Below are positions 7,859 through 15,462 of a stretch of DNA of 64,000 nt, piece by piece. Position 1 is the stretch's first letter, and every line of letters begins with the position of its first letter. A model generated the notes under the pieces. The model saw nothing but the letters and a program-made list of their open reading frames with translations, had not been told where the DNA came from and did no database searches. The position numbers and the translations under genes are program-made. This DNA comes from Pseudoxanthomonas sp. (lineage in GTDB: Bacteria; Pseudomonadota; Gammaproteobacteria; Xanthomonadales; Xanthomonadaceae), in NCBI RefSeq assembly GCF_035999195.1, contig NZ_DASYGY010000009.1, positions 496,001 to 560,000 on the forward strand. The letters run 5' to 3'.

Positions 7859-8203
7859 TCAGACCGCCGCGATCACCACGATCTCGATCAGCCACGCAGG
7901 CCGCGCCAGGTTGGCCTGCACGGTCGCACGCGGCGGTGCGTTGTCCTCTGGCACCCACGCGTCCCACACCCGGTTCATCGCCTCGAAATCCTGCAGATCC
8001 TTGAGGAAGATCTCGGCACGCAGGATCTTCGACTTGTCGGTGCCCGCGCGCGCCAGCAGTGCGTCGATCTCGGCCAGCACCTGCTGCGTCTGTCCGGCGA
8101 TGCCCTGGGTGGCGTCCTCGGCTATCTGGCCGGCCAGGTACACCACGCCATTGTGGATGGCCATCTCGGACAGCCGCGGGCCTACGTCGAAGCGCTGGAT
8201 CAT
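7859..8203 (-). CDS. RidA/YjgF/UK114-family protein
   Basis: 114 residues. Family hallmarks are LAGQIAED, TQQVLAEIDALLARAG, KILRAEIFLKDL, and the C-terminal PPRATVQANLARPAWLIEIVVIAA carrying the conserved Arg that binds the imine carboxylate. RidA proteins hydrolyse reactive 2-imino acids made by PLP enzymes. This sequence is closer to the YoaB-like branch, where deaminase activity is less certain. Translation probably continues to the 70-residue gene 3 nt downstream. Confidence 0.9.
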   Translation of the reverse strand: MIQRFDVGPRLSEMAIHNGVVYLAGQIAEDATQGIAGQTQQVLAEIDALLARAGTDKSKILRAEIFLKDLQDFEAMNRVWDAWVPEDNAPPRATVQANLARPAWLIEIVVIAAV

Positions 8204-8232
8204 GGGGTTTCCTCCCTTGTGGAACCGCCAGC

Positions 8233-8895
8233 TTAGCGTTGCGGCCCGGCCGCCGCACCGGTGGTGGCGCGCCACAACCACCGACCGCCCAGCCACAGGG
8301 CAACGACGATCAGCGCGATCAGCAGCTTCTGCACCCAGCCCTGTCCTGCGGGCGGCCACAGGGCATGCAGCCAGAGCAACGCATAGCACGCGACCGACCA
8401 CGCCGCCGCCAGCGGGAAATGGCGCCGCCACGCCGCATCCAGGCGGAACCGCCAGGCCTGCAGCAGCATGCCGGTGGTCACGCACAGGAACGCGGTGATC
8501 GCACAGGCATGGTGGAACCAGTGGTGGAAGTCGGGCGCGCGCTGCGGCAGCCATGAATCCCCGATCGCCACGCCAGCCAGCGCCAGAGCGCCGAGACAGA
8601 ACAGCAGCAGCGGCGCCGCGCTGCGCGCCTTCGCCGACAGCTGTGCGTACAGCCCCAGCGCGAGCGCCACGATGGCCACCGACAGCAGGCAGTAGGTGAC
8701 GCGCAGCAGCAGCCCCCACGGCCCCAGCAGGTACTGGCTCAGCGTGGCCCGCTGCCATGCGAGATCGCTGCGGATGCCCTGCAACGCACCCGCCACGACC
8801 AGGAACCCCACCGCGCCCGCCATCGCCGTCAGCGCCGCCAGGCGAAGCGGTGCGGTGCGGGCGTGGGCGCCGGTGTTGGATGGGGGCTCGGACAT
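8233..8895 (-). CDS. DUF998 family integral membrane protein
   Basis: 220 residues with about six transmembrane helices (starting LAALTAMAGAVGFLVVAGAL and ending LLIALIVVALWLGGRWLW). A central loop, SWLPQRAPDFHHWFHHACAI, is His-rich. The pattern fits DUF998 proteins, whose role is unknown. The ATG at 8895 begins the protein just before the first hydrophobic stretch. It lies upstream of ridA on the same strand with a 29-bp gap, so the two may be cotranscribed. Confidence 0.82.
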   Translation of the reverse strand: MSEPPSNTGAHARTAPLRLAALTAMAGAVGFLVVAGALQGIRSDLAWQRATLSQYLLGPWGLLLRVTYCLLSVAIVALALGLYAQLSAKARSAAPLLLFCLGALALAGVAIGDSWLPQRAPDFHHWFHHACAITAFLCVTTGMLLQAWRFRLDAAWRRHFPLAAAWSVACYALLWLHALWPPAGQGWVQKLLIALIVVALWLGGRWLWRATTGAAAGPQR

Positions 8896-9069
8896 GCAGG
8901 CTCGCCGCAGGCAGGAGTCCGGATTATCGGCCAGACGCTCAAGAATCCGTGCCGGCGGCCGCTGTGGTGGCATCACTCCGCAGCGTGCCCGCCATCACGC
9001 TTTGACCTACACTCCGTCTTCCCCCGCCGCCCGGGGGTGGCCGCCACGAGCAAAGGGACTCCAGCGCCA

Positions 9070-10155
9070 ATGCCGTTCTCCGCACCGCCCGGCACCGATC
9101 CGGAGCGCCATACCCAACGCCTGCCGCGCCGGATCCATCGCCTGCGCACGCTCGGCATGGGCCTGGCGGCGCTGCCGACCGGCATGGTGTTGTTGGAGAA
9201 CCAGGCCGGCGCAGGTCATTGGGTGTTCCTGTTCTTCACCACGGTGCTGTGGCCGCAGCTCGCGCTGTGGCTGGCGCTGCGCCATCCGGAGCCGTTCCGC
9301 GGCGAGATCCGCAACCTGCTGGTCGATTCGATCCTCGCCGGCATGTGGGTGCCGCTGATGGCCTTCAACCTGCTGCCCAGCGTCATGCTGGTGACGCTGA
9401 CCACGGTCGACAAGATCAGCACGGGCATCGACCGGCTGTGGTACTGGTCGCTGCCGCTGATGGCGGCGGGCGCGCTGGCGGTCGGCGTGTCGACCGGCTT
9501 CGAGATGCAGCCGATGACGAGCATGGCGGTGATGGTGGCCTGCCTGCCCATGCTGATGATCCATTCGATCGCCGTGAGCCAGGCCAGCTACCGGCTGGTG
9601 CGCAAGGTGAAGCGGCAGAACCGGCAGCTCGACGAACTGACCCGGCGCGACACGCTGACCGCGCTGGACAGCCGTCGCCACTGGCAGGAGCAGGCGACCC
9701 TGCTGCTGGAACAGTGCGAAGCGACCGGCGAGCCGGCCACGCTGCTGATGATCGACATCGACCACTTCAAGGCGATCAACGACCGCCACGGCCACGCCGC
9801 CGGCGACGACGTATTGCGGGCGACGGCGGAGGTGATCCGCCACAGCATCCGCGGCCAGGATGCGGCAGGCCGGCTGGGCGGGGACGAGTTCGCGGTACTG
9901 CTGCGCGGCACCGATGTGGAGGCGGCGGGCATCGTGGCGCAACGCATCCGCGAGGGGGTGCAGGCGTTGGCCCTGGACAGCGCGCCGGGTCTGCACCCGA
10001 CGGTCAGCCTGGGACTGGCGAAAGCGACGGGATCGGCCGACGGGTTGCGTGCGTGGCTGGAGGCGGCCGACCGCGCGCTGTACCAGGCCAAGAGCCGGGG
10101 CCGCAACCAGCTGGCGATCGACGAGGCGCTGCAGCCGCTCGCCGACATGCCCTGA
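9070..10155 (+). CDS. Membrane-anchored diguanylate cyclase
   Basis: 361 residues. The N-terminal half has several transmembrane helices (about 40-170, MASE-like), then a short coiled-coil linker. A GGDEF domain follows with an intact GGDEF motif at 270-274, so c-di-GMP synthesis is expected. The inhibitory I-site RxxD (Arg261-Asp264) sits exactly five residues upstream, predicting product feedback. The gene ends 9 bp from the convergent cyclase at 10165. Confidence 0.93.
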   Translation: MPFSAPPGTDPERHTQRLPRRIHRLRTLGMGLAALPTGMVLLENQAGAGHWVFLFFTTVLWPQLALWLALRHPEPFRGEIRNLLVDSILAGMWVPLMAFNLLPSVMLVTLTTVDKISTGIDRLWYWSLPLMAAGALAVGVSTGFEMQPMTSMAVMVACLPMLMIHSIAVSQASYRLVRKVKRQNRQLDELTRRDTLTALDSRRHWQEQATLLLEQCEATGEPATLLMIDIDHFKAINDRHGHAAGDDVLRATAEVIRHSIRGQDAAGRLGGDEFAVLLRGTDVEAAGIVAQRIREGVQALALDSAPGLHPTVSLGLAKATGSADGLRAWLEAADRALYQAKSRGRNQLAIDEALQPLADMP

Positions 10156-10164
10156 GGCGACGCT

Positions 10165-11970
10165 TCAGGCGCCGAGGTGCTCGGCGCGGTCGCGCTGCGG
10201 CATTTCCAGCACGTTGCTGGCGGCGCGTGCGTTTTCCTGTTCGGTGTCGTACACGCAGACGCGGTTGCGGCCGGCGTGCTTGGCCCGGTAGAGCTGCTTG
10301 TCGGCGTGCGAGAGCAGCTTGGCCAGGCTGTAGCCCGAATGCTGGCTGGAGGTCACGCCGAAGCTGCCGGTGATGGCGAAGACATGGCCGGTCTCGCGGG
10401 TTTCGATCTGCGCCAGGCGCACGCGGCAGTCCTCGGCCACGCGGGCGGCGGCGCGCAGGTCGCAGCCGTACATGAGGATGGCAAACTCTTCGCCGCCCAG
10501 GCGACCCAGCACGTCGATGCGCCGGCAGAAGCCCTTGCTGGCTTCGGCCACTTCCTTCAACGCCCAGTCCCCGACCCCGTGGCCGAAGCGGTCGTTGATG
10601 TTCTTGAAGTGGTCCAGGTCGAACATGATCAGCGAAGCCTGTTCGCCGTTGCGGGCGCACTCGGCCAGCGCACGCTCGGCGCGGATGGTGAAGTGGTGGC
10701 GGTTGCAGATGCCGGTCAGCGCATCGGTCTCGGCCATCTTCTTCAGCGACAACTGAACGCGCTTGATCTTGAAGGCCCAGTAGCCGATGGAGGCGATCAG
10801 CAGGATCAGCAGGATGACGATCAGGCGGGTGTTCTGCGCTGCGGTCTGGTCGACCTTGCGCTGCAGCTGGAGCACCTGGTTCTTCTGGTCCAGTGCACTG
10901 ATCTGCTGGTTCTTCTGCAGGATCTGCTGGCGCACCAGCTGGTAAGCCAGCTCGCGCGTCTTGATCTCGTTGAGATACGCCTTGTCGGCATTCGCGTACT
11001 TCTTGTACTGCTCGAGCGCCATTGCCGGATCGCCGCGCCTGCTCGCGATCTCGTACAGGACCCGATGAGCCACCACCAGCGGCAAGGATCCGCTGATCGC
11101 CGTGCCCTGCGCGACGGCGGTATTCGCGTGCTTCTCCGCGGCGCCGATCTGACCCAGCTTCATACGGTAGTCGGCCAGCATGGAGTGGTACTCGCCGATC
11201 AGCCTCGGGTACTTCGTAGCTTCGACATCGGAGAGATGCCTTTCGAGCACGTCGATTGCATTCTTCAGCTTGCCATCCGCCACCCACTTGCGCGCGAGAT
11301 AGGTACGCGAAAATCCTGCCAGCAGCGCTTCGTCCTGTTGCTCGCACGCCTGAATGGCGGAGAATATCGCCTCTTCCTGCACCGGCAGATGCAGGCCCAG
11401 AAGCGACTCGACGACCAGATTGCCCGCGAGGCACTTGCTGCGCCCTTTCGGATCGTCCTCCAACACTTGTTGGGCATAGTCACGGCCCAGGCTGTATTCG
11501 CCGACCTGGTTGTACAGAATCCCGGCCGCCATCAGACCATGGTGACGACTGTCCCGGTCGGTGACCTTGGACGCCAGAGGCAGCGCCTCGTTGAGCGCAC
11601 TGAGGCCCTGCTCGAACCGGCGGGTCACGGCGTACGTATTGGCCAGCATGGCTCCGGCTCGAAAGCGGAGATTGACGTCCTCACTGCCGGTTTGGAGCTC
11701 CTGCAATTCCTTGATTGCCAGCTCCGACTGGCCTTTCATCAGGAAGCCATGCGACCGCATCAGGCGCAGCTTGTCGCGCTGCTCCTTGGTCGCGCTCTCC
11801 TGCTGGTGCTCGAGTTGCGACAACAATCTGTAGAACGTGGTTGGGTCGCCCGTCCTGACTTCATCCGCCTGCTTCAACATCGCGTCAAATGATGGCGCGG
11901 CAAGTCCGGGTGCGCTGAGCAACCCGAGCAAGCACCCCAGCAATCCGTACCGGAACCCTCGTGCGTCCAT
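10165..11970 (-). CDS. Periplasmic-sensor diguanylate cyclase with TPR-like region
   Basis: 601 residues: signal peptide (about 1-24), a long alpha-helical TPR-like periplasmic region (about 30-345), a Gln/Lys-rich coiled coil (about 345-378), one transmembrane helix near 381-400, and a cytoplasmic GGDEF domain with active GGEEF at 492-496. RxxD (483-486) forms an I-site. Architecture suggests a peptide or protein signal sensed outside controls c-di-GMP output. It has its own good ribosome site (GGGAG, 7 nt spacing). It lies just past the borosin precursor and hairpin on the same strand. Confidence 0.93.
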   Translation of the reverse strand: MDARGFRYGLLGCLLGLLSAPGLAAPSFDAMLKQADEVRTGDPTTFYRLLSQLEHQQESATKEQRDKLRLMRSHGFLMKGQSELAIKELQELQTGSEDVNLRFRAGAMLANTYAVTRRFEQGLSALNEALPLASKVTDRDSRHHGLMAAGILYNQVGEYSLGRDYAQQVLEDDPKGRSKCLAGNLVVESLLGLHLPVQEEAIFSAIQACEQQDEALLAGFSRTYLARKWVADGKLKNAIDVLERHLSDVEATKYPRLIGEYHSMLADYRMKLGQIGAAEKHANTAVAQGTAISGSLPLVVAHRVLYEIASRRGDPAMALEQYKKYANADKAYLNEIKTRELAYQLVRQQILQKNQQISALDQKNQVLQLQRKVDQTAAQNTRLIVILLILLIASIGYWAFKIKRVQLSLKKMAETDALTGICNRHHFTIRAERALAECARNGEQASLIMFDLDHFKNINDRFGHGVGDWALKEVAEASKGFCRRIDVLGRLGGEEFAILMYGCDLRAAARVAEDCRVRLAQIETRETGHVFAITGSFGVTSSQHSGYSLAKLLSHADKQLYRAKHAGRNRVCVYDTEQENARAASNVLEMPQRDRAEHLGA

Positions 11971-11988
11971 CGTCAGACTCCCTGGCTA

Positions 11989-12015
11989 GGACGGCCGGGC
12001 GACACCCGGCCGTCC
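11989..12015 (-). terminator. Perfect 11-bp hairpin after the borosin precursor gene
   Basis: GGACGGCCGGG (11989-11999) and CCCGGCCGTCC (12005-12015) pair perfectly with a 5-nt loop. It begins 6 nt beyond the precursor stop and ends 18 nt before the next gene's start. No U-tract follows, so it may stabilise the precursor mRNA or only partly terminate. Confidence 0.6.
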
Positions 12016-12021
12016 TTCGAC

Positions 12022-12294
12022 TCAATCTTCCTCGCGCTCCTGATCGTCCGGCACTTCCTCGGCCTCGTCCGGAACATTGCGCTCTTCCGCGCCATCCGGC
12101 GTGGCGATCATGCAGAACATGGTGGAGCGCCCGTCCAGCAGCCTGTTAAGTGCGATCGGGTCCCGACCCCGCAATGCAAGGCGTTCGGCTGGCGCGAGCG
12201 AATCCCCTTCAGCAGTATCCAGCAACTCCAGCGGTACCCGGCCAAACGACGCCGAGCTCCCCATCTTCTCAAGCATTCCAATTACGACCGACAC
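12022..12294 (-). CDS. Candidate split-borosin precursor peptide (borosin-binding-domain leader plus core)
   Basis: 90 residues, no signal peptide. The pattern of the helical leader (residues about 5-55: LEKMG, VPLELLD, LAPAERLALRGRDPIALNRLL) resembles the borosin binding domain of Shewanella SonA. The SonA core (SYLVISHGNGD) aligns with RSTMFCMIATPDG at 56-68, so backbone N-methylation is predicted around Met62-Ala64. Unlike SonA, an acidic tail of 22 residues follows (69-90). The GTG at 12294 follows GGGGGAG with 7-nt spacing; an internal ATG seven codons in is an alternative. It lies 197 bp downstream of the methyltransferase on the same strand. Core assignment is inferred. Confidence 0.75.
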   Translation of the reverse strand: MSVVIGMLEKMGSSASFGRVPLELLDTAEGDSLAPAERLALRGRDPIALNRLLDGRSTMFCMIATPDGAEERNVPDEAEEVPDDQEREED

Positions 12295-12491
12295 AGGTAG
12301 TCTCCCCCAAAAGGCTGTTGATTTTCCACGGCCGCGCCGATAAACCGATGACCGGTTCCCCGCCGGCACAGGCCGCCTGCCGGGACGACGGCCAACTCAC
12401 AGGCCCGCCCGGATGCCGAAGATAGCCTCTTTTGGCGGCCACCTCTACCCAAGTCCTGGCGAGGATGGGACAAATCGAGCCTCCGAGTGGC

Positions 12492-13274
12492 CTATCCAGC
12501 TTCCAGCAGCTTCAGCCGGTCGCGCATGGCGTGATTAGGGCGCATCGGGCCCACGGGCGGAATGACCAGGGTCGTTGCGGGCGTGAGATAGGCCGACAAA
12601 AGCGCTTCCAATGGCATGCGGTCGGCTCTCGGCGACGATATCGGCAGCGTCGCCGCTTCATAGGCGATGACTTCGTGGGACCGTCCGTAGGACGGCGTCA
12701 GCAGTTCGAGCAGCAATGCGCGATGGGGCGCCCCGGTAGAGGTTCTGGACACGCTGCGGTCGCCAACGACACCAATCTGCCACAGCACAAGATACGCAGT
12801 GGGATCGAACACGCGCTGGTAAAGCATGAACTGGCTTGCCTCGTAGTGCTGACAACCCACGTTGCCGGGATCTATCCCCAAGTCCGCATACAGACAATCC
12901 TCCGCCGACACCGCGGCCTCCATCACTGCATCGAACCCTTCCGCGCGCGCCTGCGCGATGGCCCGGTGCGGAACCTGTGCGAAGACGCCCGGATGGCCAT
13001 AGAACGCGCCACAGACCTGCCGCCCCGCGCGCACTTCCGCCATCATCGCGTCGATCATCTGTCGGTACGTCTCCGTTCTCGCCTTACCCTCGGCGTAGAA
13101 AGGCTGCAGGCTACGGACATCGGCATGCATCTCCTGCACCCACAGTTCGACCACAGGGTCTGAAACGGACAAGAAAACGACATCGGCCTTGTCGATGTAG
13201 TTGCGCGCCCGTGGCGCCAAGTGCGCCCCCAGTGTCATCCCCAGGCCCACGCAGGCCAGGCTTCCCTCTTTCAT
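12492..13274 (-). CDS. Peptide alpha-N-methyltransferase of the split-borosin (SonM) type
   Basis: 260 residues, one tetrapyrrole-methylase-fold domain. Comparison from memory with SonM shows near-colinear conservation: GSLACVGLGMTLGAH (4-18), LQPFYAEGKARTETYRQM (56-73), FYGHPGVFAQV (91-101), SAEDCLYADLGIDPGN (123-138), YEASQFM (144-150) and YLVLWQIGVVG (161-171). Tyr60, Arg66, Tyr70 and Tyr92 occupy the places of the Tyr/Arg active site known in OphMA and SonM. It should methylate backbone amides of the precursor using SAM. Start overlaps the acetyltransferase stop (ATGA). Confidence 0.9.
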   Translation of the reverse strand: MKEGSLACVGLGMTLGAHLAPRARNYIDKADVVFLSVSDPVVELWVQEMHADVRSLQPFYAEGKARTETYRQMIDAMMAEVRAGRQVCGAFYGHPGVFAQVPHRAIAQARAEGFDAVMEAAVSAEDCLYADLGIDPGNVGCQHYEASQFMLYQRVFDPTAYLVLWQIGVVGDRSVSRTSTGAPHRALLLELLTPSYGRSHEVIAYEAATLPISSPRADRMPLEALLSAYLTPATTLVIPPVGPMRPNHAMRDRLKLLEAG

Positions 13275-13849
13275 GCATTCTCCCCGGTGAAGCACGGGGA
13301 CGGACGCGACGACCGCGCCCGCCACCGCATCCATTCTTCGCGCGTCAGCCACCAGCGCTCCAGGCCGTCCTCCGGATGAGCGTCGGCGATCTTGTTGAAT
13401 CCGATCTTGTACATCAAGCCGGCCGCGAATGTGTTCGTGGAGCGGTAACGGATCATCATGTGCGCAACAGTGGGGTCGGAGAACGCCACCTGCATGCCTA
13501 GCGGGAAGGCATGCCCCGAAATGCCGCGACCCTGCCACTCCGGCAGGATCATCCCGCCGATCTCGACAACGTCCGCCCTCCTGCCCAGTCCCAGCAGACC
13601 GGCGACCGCCTCCTCCGGAGTGGCCGTGATGACCCAGCACCGGTGACGCAATGCCGTCTCGCGGTTCGCCCTGCATGTGCGGTCGAACGCGACGCGCGCG
13701 GCCTCCTCGTCAAGGGGCGTACCTACCTGCGCCATCATCACGGAATCGGTATAGACCGCCACGTACAGCTCGCGATCCCGCGCGTCGAGCAACCTCAGAC
13801 TGACACGTTCGTTCTCCAGTCCGAACGAACATTCGCGCGTATCAGGCAC
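13271..13849 (-). CDS. GNAT N-acetyltransferase (RimJ/RimL-like) in the borosin locus
   Basis: 192 residues of the Acetyltransf_3 type. GGMILPEWQGRGISGHAF carries the acetyl-CoA pyrophosphate loop (Q/R-x-x-G-x-G/A), and RYRSTNTFAAGLMYKIGFNKI matches the C-terminal N...A...Y..GF pattern. It starts with GTG inside the last codons of trxC (8-bp overlap) and ends in a 4-bp overlap with the methyltransferase. The coupling suggests a shared job, for example acetylation of the precursor, its product or a resistance target; none is proven. No substrate can be read from sequence. Confidence 0.85.
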   Translation of the reverse strand: MPDTRECSFGLENERVSLRLLDARDRELYVAVYTDSVMMAQVGTPLDEEAARVAFDRTCRANRETALRHRCWVITATPEEAVAGLLGLGRRADVVEIGGMILPEWQGRGISGHAFPLGMQVAFSDPTVAHMMIRYRSTNTFAAGLMYKIGFNKIADAHPEDGLERWWLTREEWMRWRARSSRPSPCFTGENA

Positions 13850-14285
13850 CCACCTGCCCCCTCACCCACCGCACAATCCCCTCCGCCTGCATCGCCCCGC
13901 TCTGCCGTGCGATCTCGCGCCCGCCCTGCAGCAGCACCAGCGTGGGGATGCTGCGGATGCCGAACCGGTTGCTCAGGCCGGGGCTGGCATCGGTGTCCAC
14001 CTTGGCCAGCCGCAGGGCCGGTTCCAGCAGCCCCGCCGCGCGCTCGAAATGGGGGGCCATCTGCAGGCACGGCCCGCACCAAGGCGCCCAGAAGTCGACC
14101 AGCAGCGGCAGCGTGCCGCGCAGCGCATGCCGGTCGAAATCCGCCTCGCCCAGCGCCAGCGGCGAGCCGGTGAACAGCGCTTGGTGGCAGCGCCCGCACT
14201 GCGGTGCCTCGGCCAGCCGCTCCAGCGGCACACGGTTCATCGCCGCGCAGTGCGGACAGGCGATCAGATGGGCGGCAGCGTCCAT
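13842..14285 (-). CDS. trxC: Thioredoxin 2 (zinc-binding thioredoxin)
   Basis: 147 residues. An N-terminal zinc ribbon has Cys10/Cys13 and Cys30/Cys33. The thioredoxin domain follows with active site WCGPC (69-73) and the cis-Pro segment SIPTLVLLQGG. It reduces disulfides in the cytosol and is typically induced by oxidative stress. It is the first gene of a chain of overlapping genes leading into the borosin acetyltransferase and methyltransferase. ATG at 14285 preferred; a GTG two codons upstream is possible. Confidence 0.94.
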   Translation of the reverse strand: MDAAAHLIACPHCAAMNRVPLERLAEAPQCGRCHQALFTGSPLALGEADFDRHALRGTLPLLVDFWAPWCGPCLQMAPHFERAAGLLEPALRLAKVDTDASPGLSNRFGIRSIPTLVLLQGGREIARQSGAMQAEGIVRWVRGQVGA

Positions 14286-14372
14286 GCGCACATCCTAACG
14301 CCGTGGACGCCCATGCTGCATCGCCACAGCGCATAGACTGCAGCCATCGTTCTCCTCGACGAGGGCCGTACG

Positions 14373-15461
14373 ATGATCGCCTCCCTGTTGGCCGCCACGC
14401 TGGCCGTGGCCGCACTGGCGCCCGCCGTCGTGGCGCCCCCCGTTCCCACCGCCGAACCACCCTCACCCGCCGAGATCATGGCCCTGCCCGAGCCGCTGCG
14501 GCAGCAGTTCCATGCGCGCGTGCTGTCCACCACGCGCGCGCCCGAACAGCGCCTGCGGCGGATGGTCGATTTCCTGTTCTCGCCCGACGACCTGGGCATG
14601 GGCTACGACATCGCCGCCAACCACACCGTCGCCGAGGCCTACGCCACGCGCAAGGCGAACTGCCTCAGCTTCACCCTGTTGGCGATCGCCCTGGCGCGAG
14701 AAGCCGGCCTGCAGGCCTACGGTCAGCAGATCGACGACACCCTGGCCTGGCGCCAGGCAGAAGACACCCTCTACCGCACCCATCACGTCAACGCCGGCGT
14801 GCGCCTTCGCGGCGGTCGCCAGTTGTCGGTGGACGTGGCCTGGGACCAGGTGATCGCCCGCAAGCCCCCGCGCCAGATCAGCGACGCGCGCCTGTTGGTG
14901 CACTACTACAACAACCGCGCCGCCGACCTGCTCGAAGCCGGCCGGCTGGACGACGCCCTGCGCTACGCCGAGGTGGCGAAACGGCTCGACCCCGCGTACG
15001 CGGTGACCTGGAGCAACACCGGCGTACTGCATCTGCGCAACGGCGACGGCGCGCAGGCACAGGCGCACTACCTGCACGCGCTGCGACTCGACCCCTCCAG
15101 CCCGGGCGCGCTCTCCAACCTCTCGGCGCATTACCAGCGCACCGGCAACGTGGAGGCGGCCCGGCAACTGCAGGCCCGCCTGCAGCGTGTGCAGGCCAAG
15201 GACCCGTTCCACCATTTCCTGCAAGGGACCAGGCACGAGCGCGAGGGCGACCTGGAACGCGCGGTCGACGACTACCGCCGGGCCATCACGCTGTTCCCGG
15301 ACGAACACCGCTTCCACTTCGGCCTGGCCCGCGTGTACTCCCTAATGGGCGACCACCGCCGCGCGGGCAAGGCGCTGGCGCGGGCCGAACGCCTCAGCGA
15401 AGGCGACAACCGCCGGCTCTATCACGCCAAGCTCGACGCCCTGAGCCGGCTGGCACACTGA
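14373..15461 (+). CDS. Transglutaminase-like / TPR protein, exported
   Basis: 362 residues. A hydrophobic N-terminus (1 to about 20) is a signal peptide. A transglutaminase-like segment covers about 60-170 with a candidate nucleophile in KANCLSFTLLAIALAREAG and downstream HHVNAGVRL. TPR repeats fill 170-350 (AVTWSNTGVLHLRNGDGAQAQ and similar). This layout resembles SirB1-like transglutaminase/TPR proteins, thought to be inactive or cryptic hydrolases. The gene is convergent with the S9 peptidase, with one base between the stops. Confidence 0.8.
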   Translation: MIASLLAATLAVAALAPAVVAPPVPTAEPPSPAEIMALPEPLRQQFHARVLSTTRAPEQRLRRMVDFLFSPDDLGMGYDIAANHTVAEAYATRKANCLSFTLLAIALAREAGLQAYGQQIDDTLAWRQAEDTLYRTHHVNAGVRLRGGRQLSVDVAWDQVIARKPPRQISDARLLVHYYNNRAADLLEAGRLDDALRYAEVAKRLDPAYAVTWSNTGVLHLRNGDGAQAQAHYLHALRLDPSSPGALSNLSAHYQRTGNVEAARQLQARLQRVQAKDPFHHFLQGTRHEREGDLERAVDDYRRAITLFPDEHRFHFGLARVYSLMGDHRRAGKALARAERLSEGDNRRLYHAKLDALSRLAH

Positions 15462-15462
15462 A

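Noticed and set aside
12492..13274. Reading the methyltransferase as a cobalamin or diphthine biosynthesis enzyme
   Set aside because: The fold is shared, but no pathway neighbours exist, and the FYAEGKARTETY, FYGHPGVFA and EASQFM segments match SonM-type enzymes.
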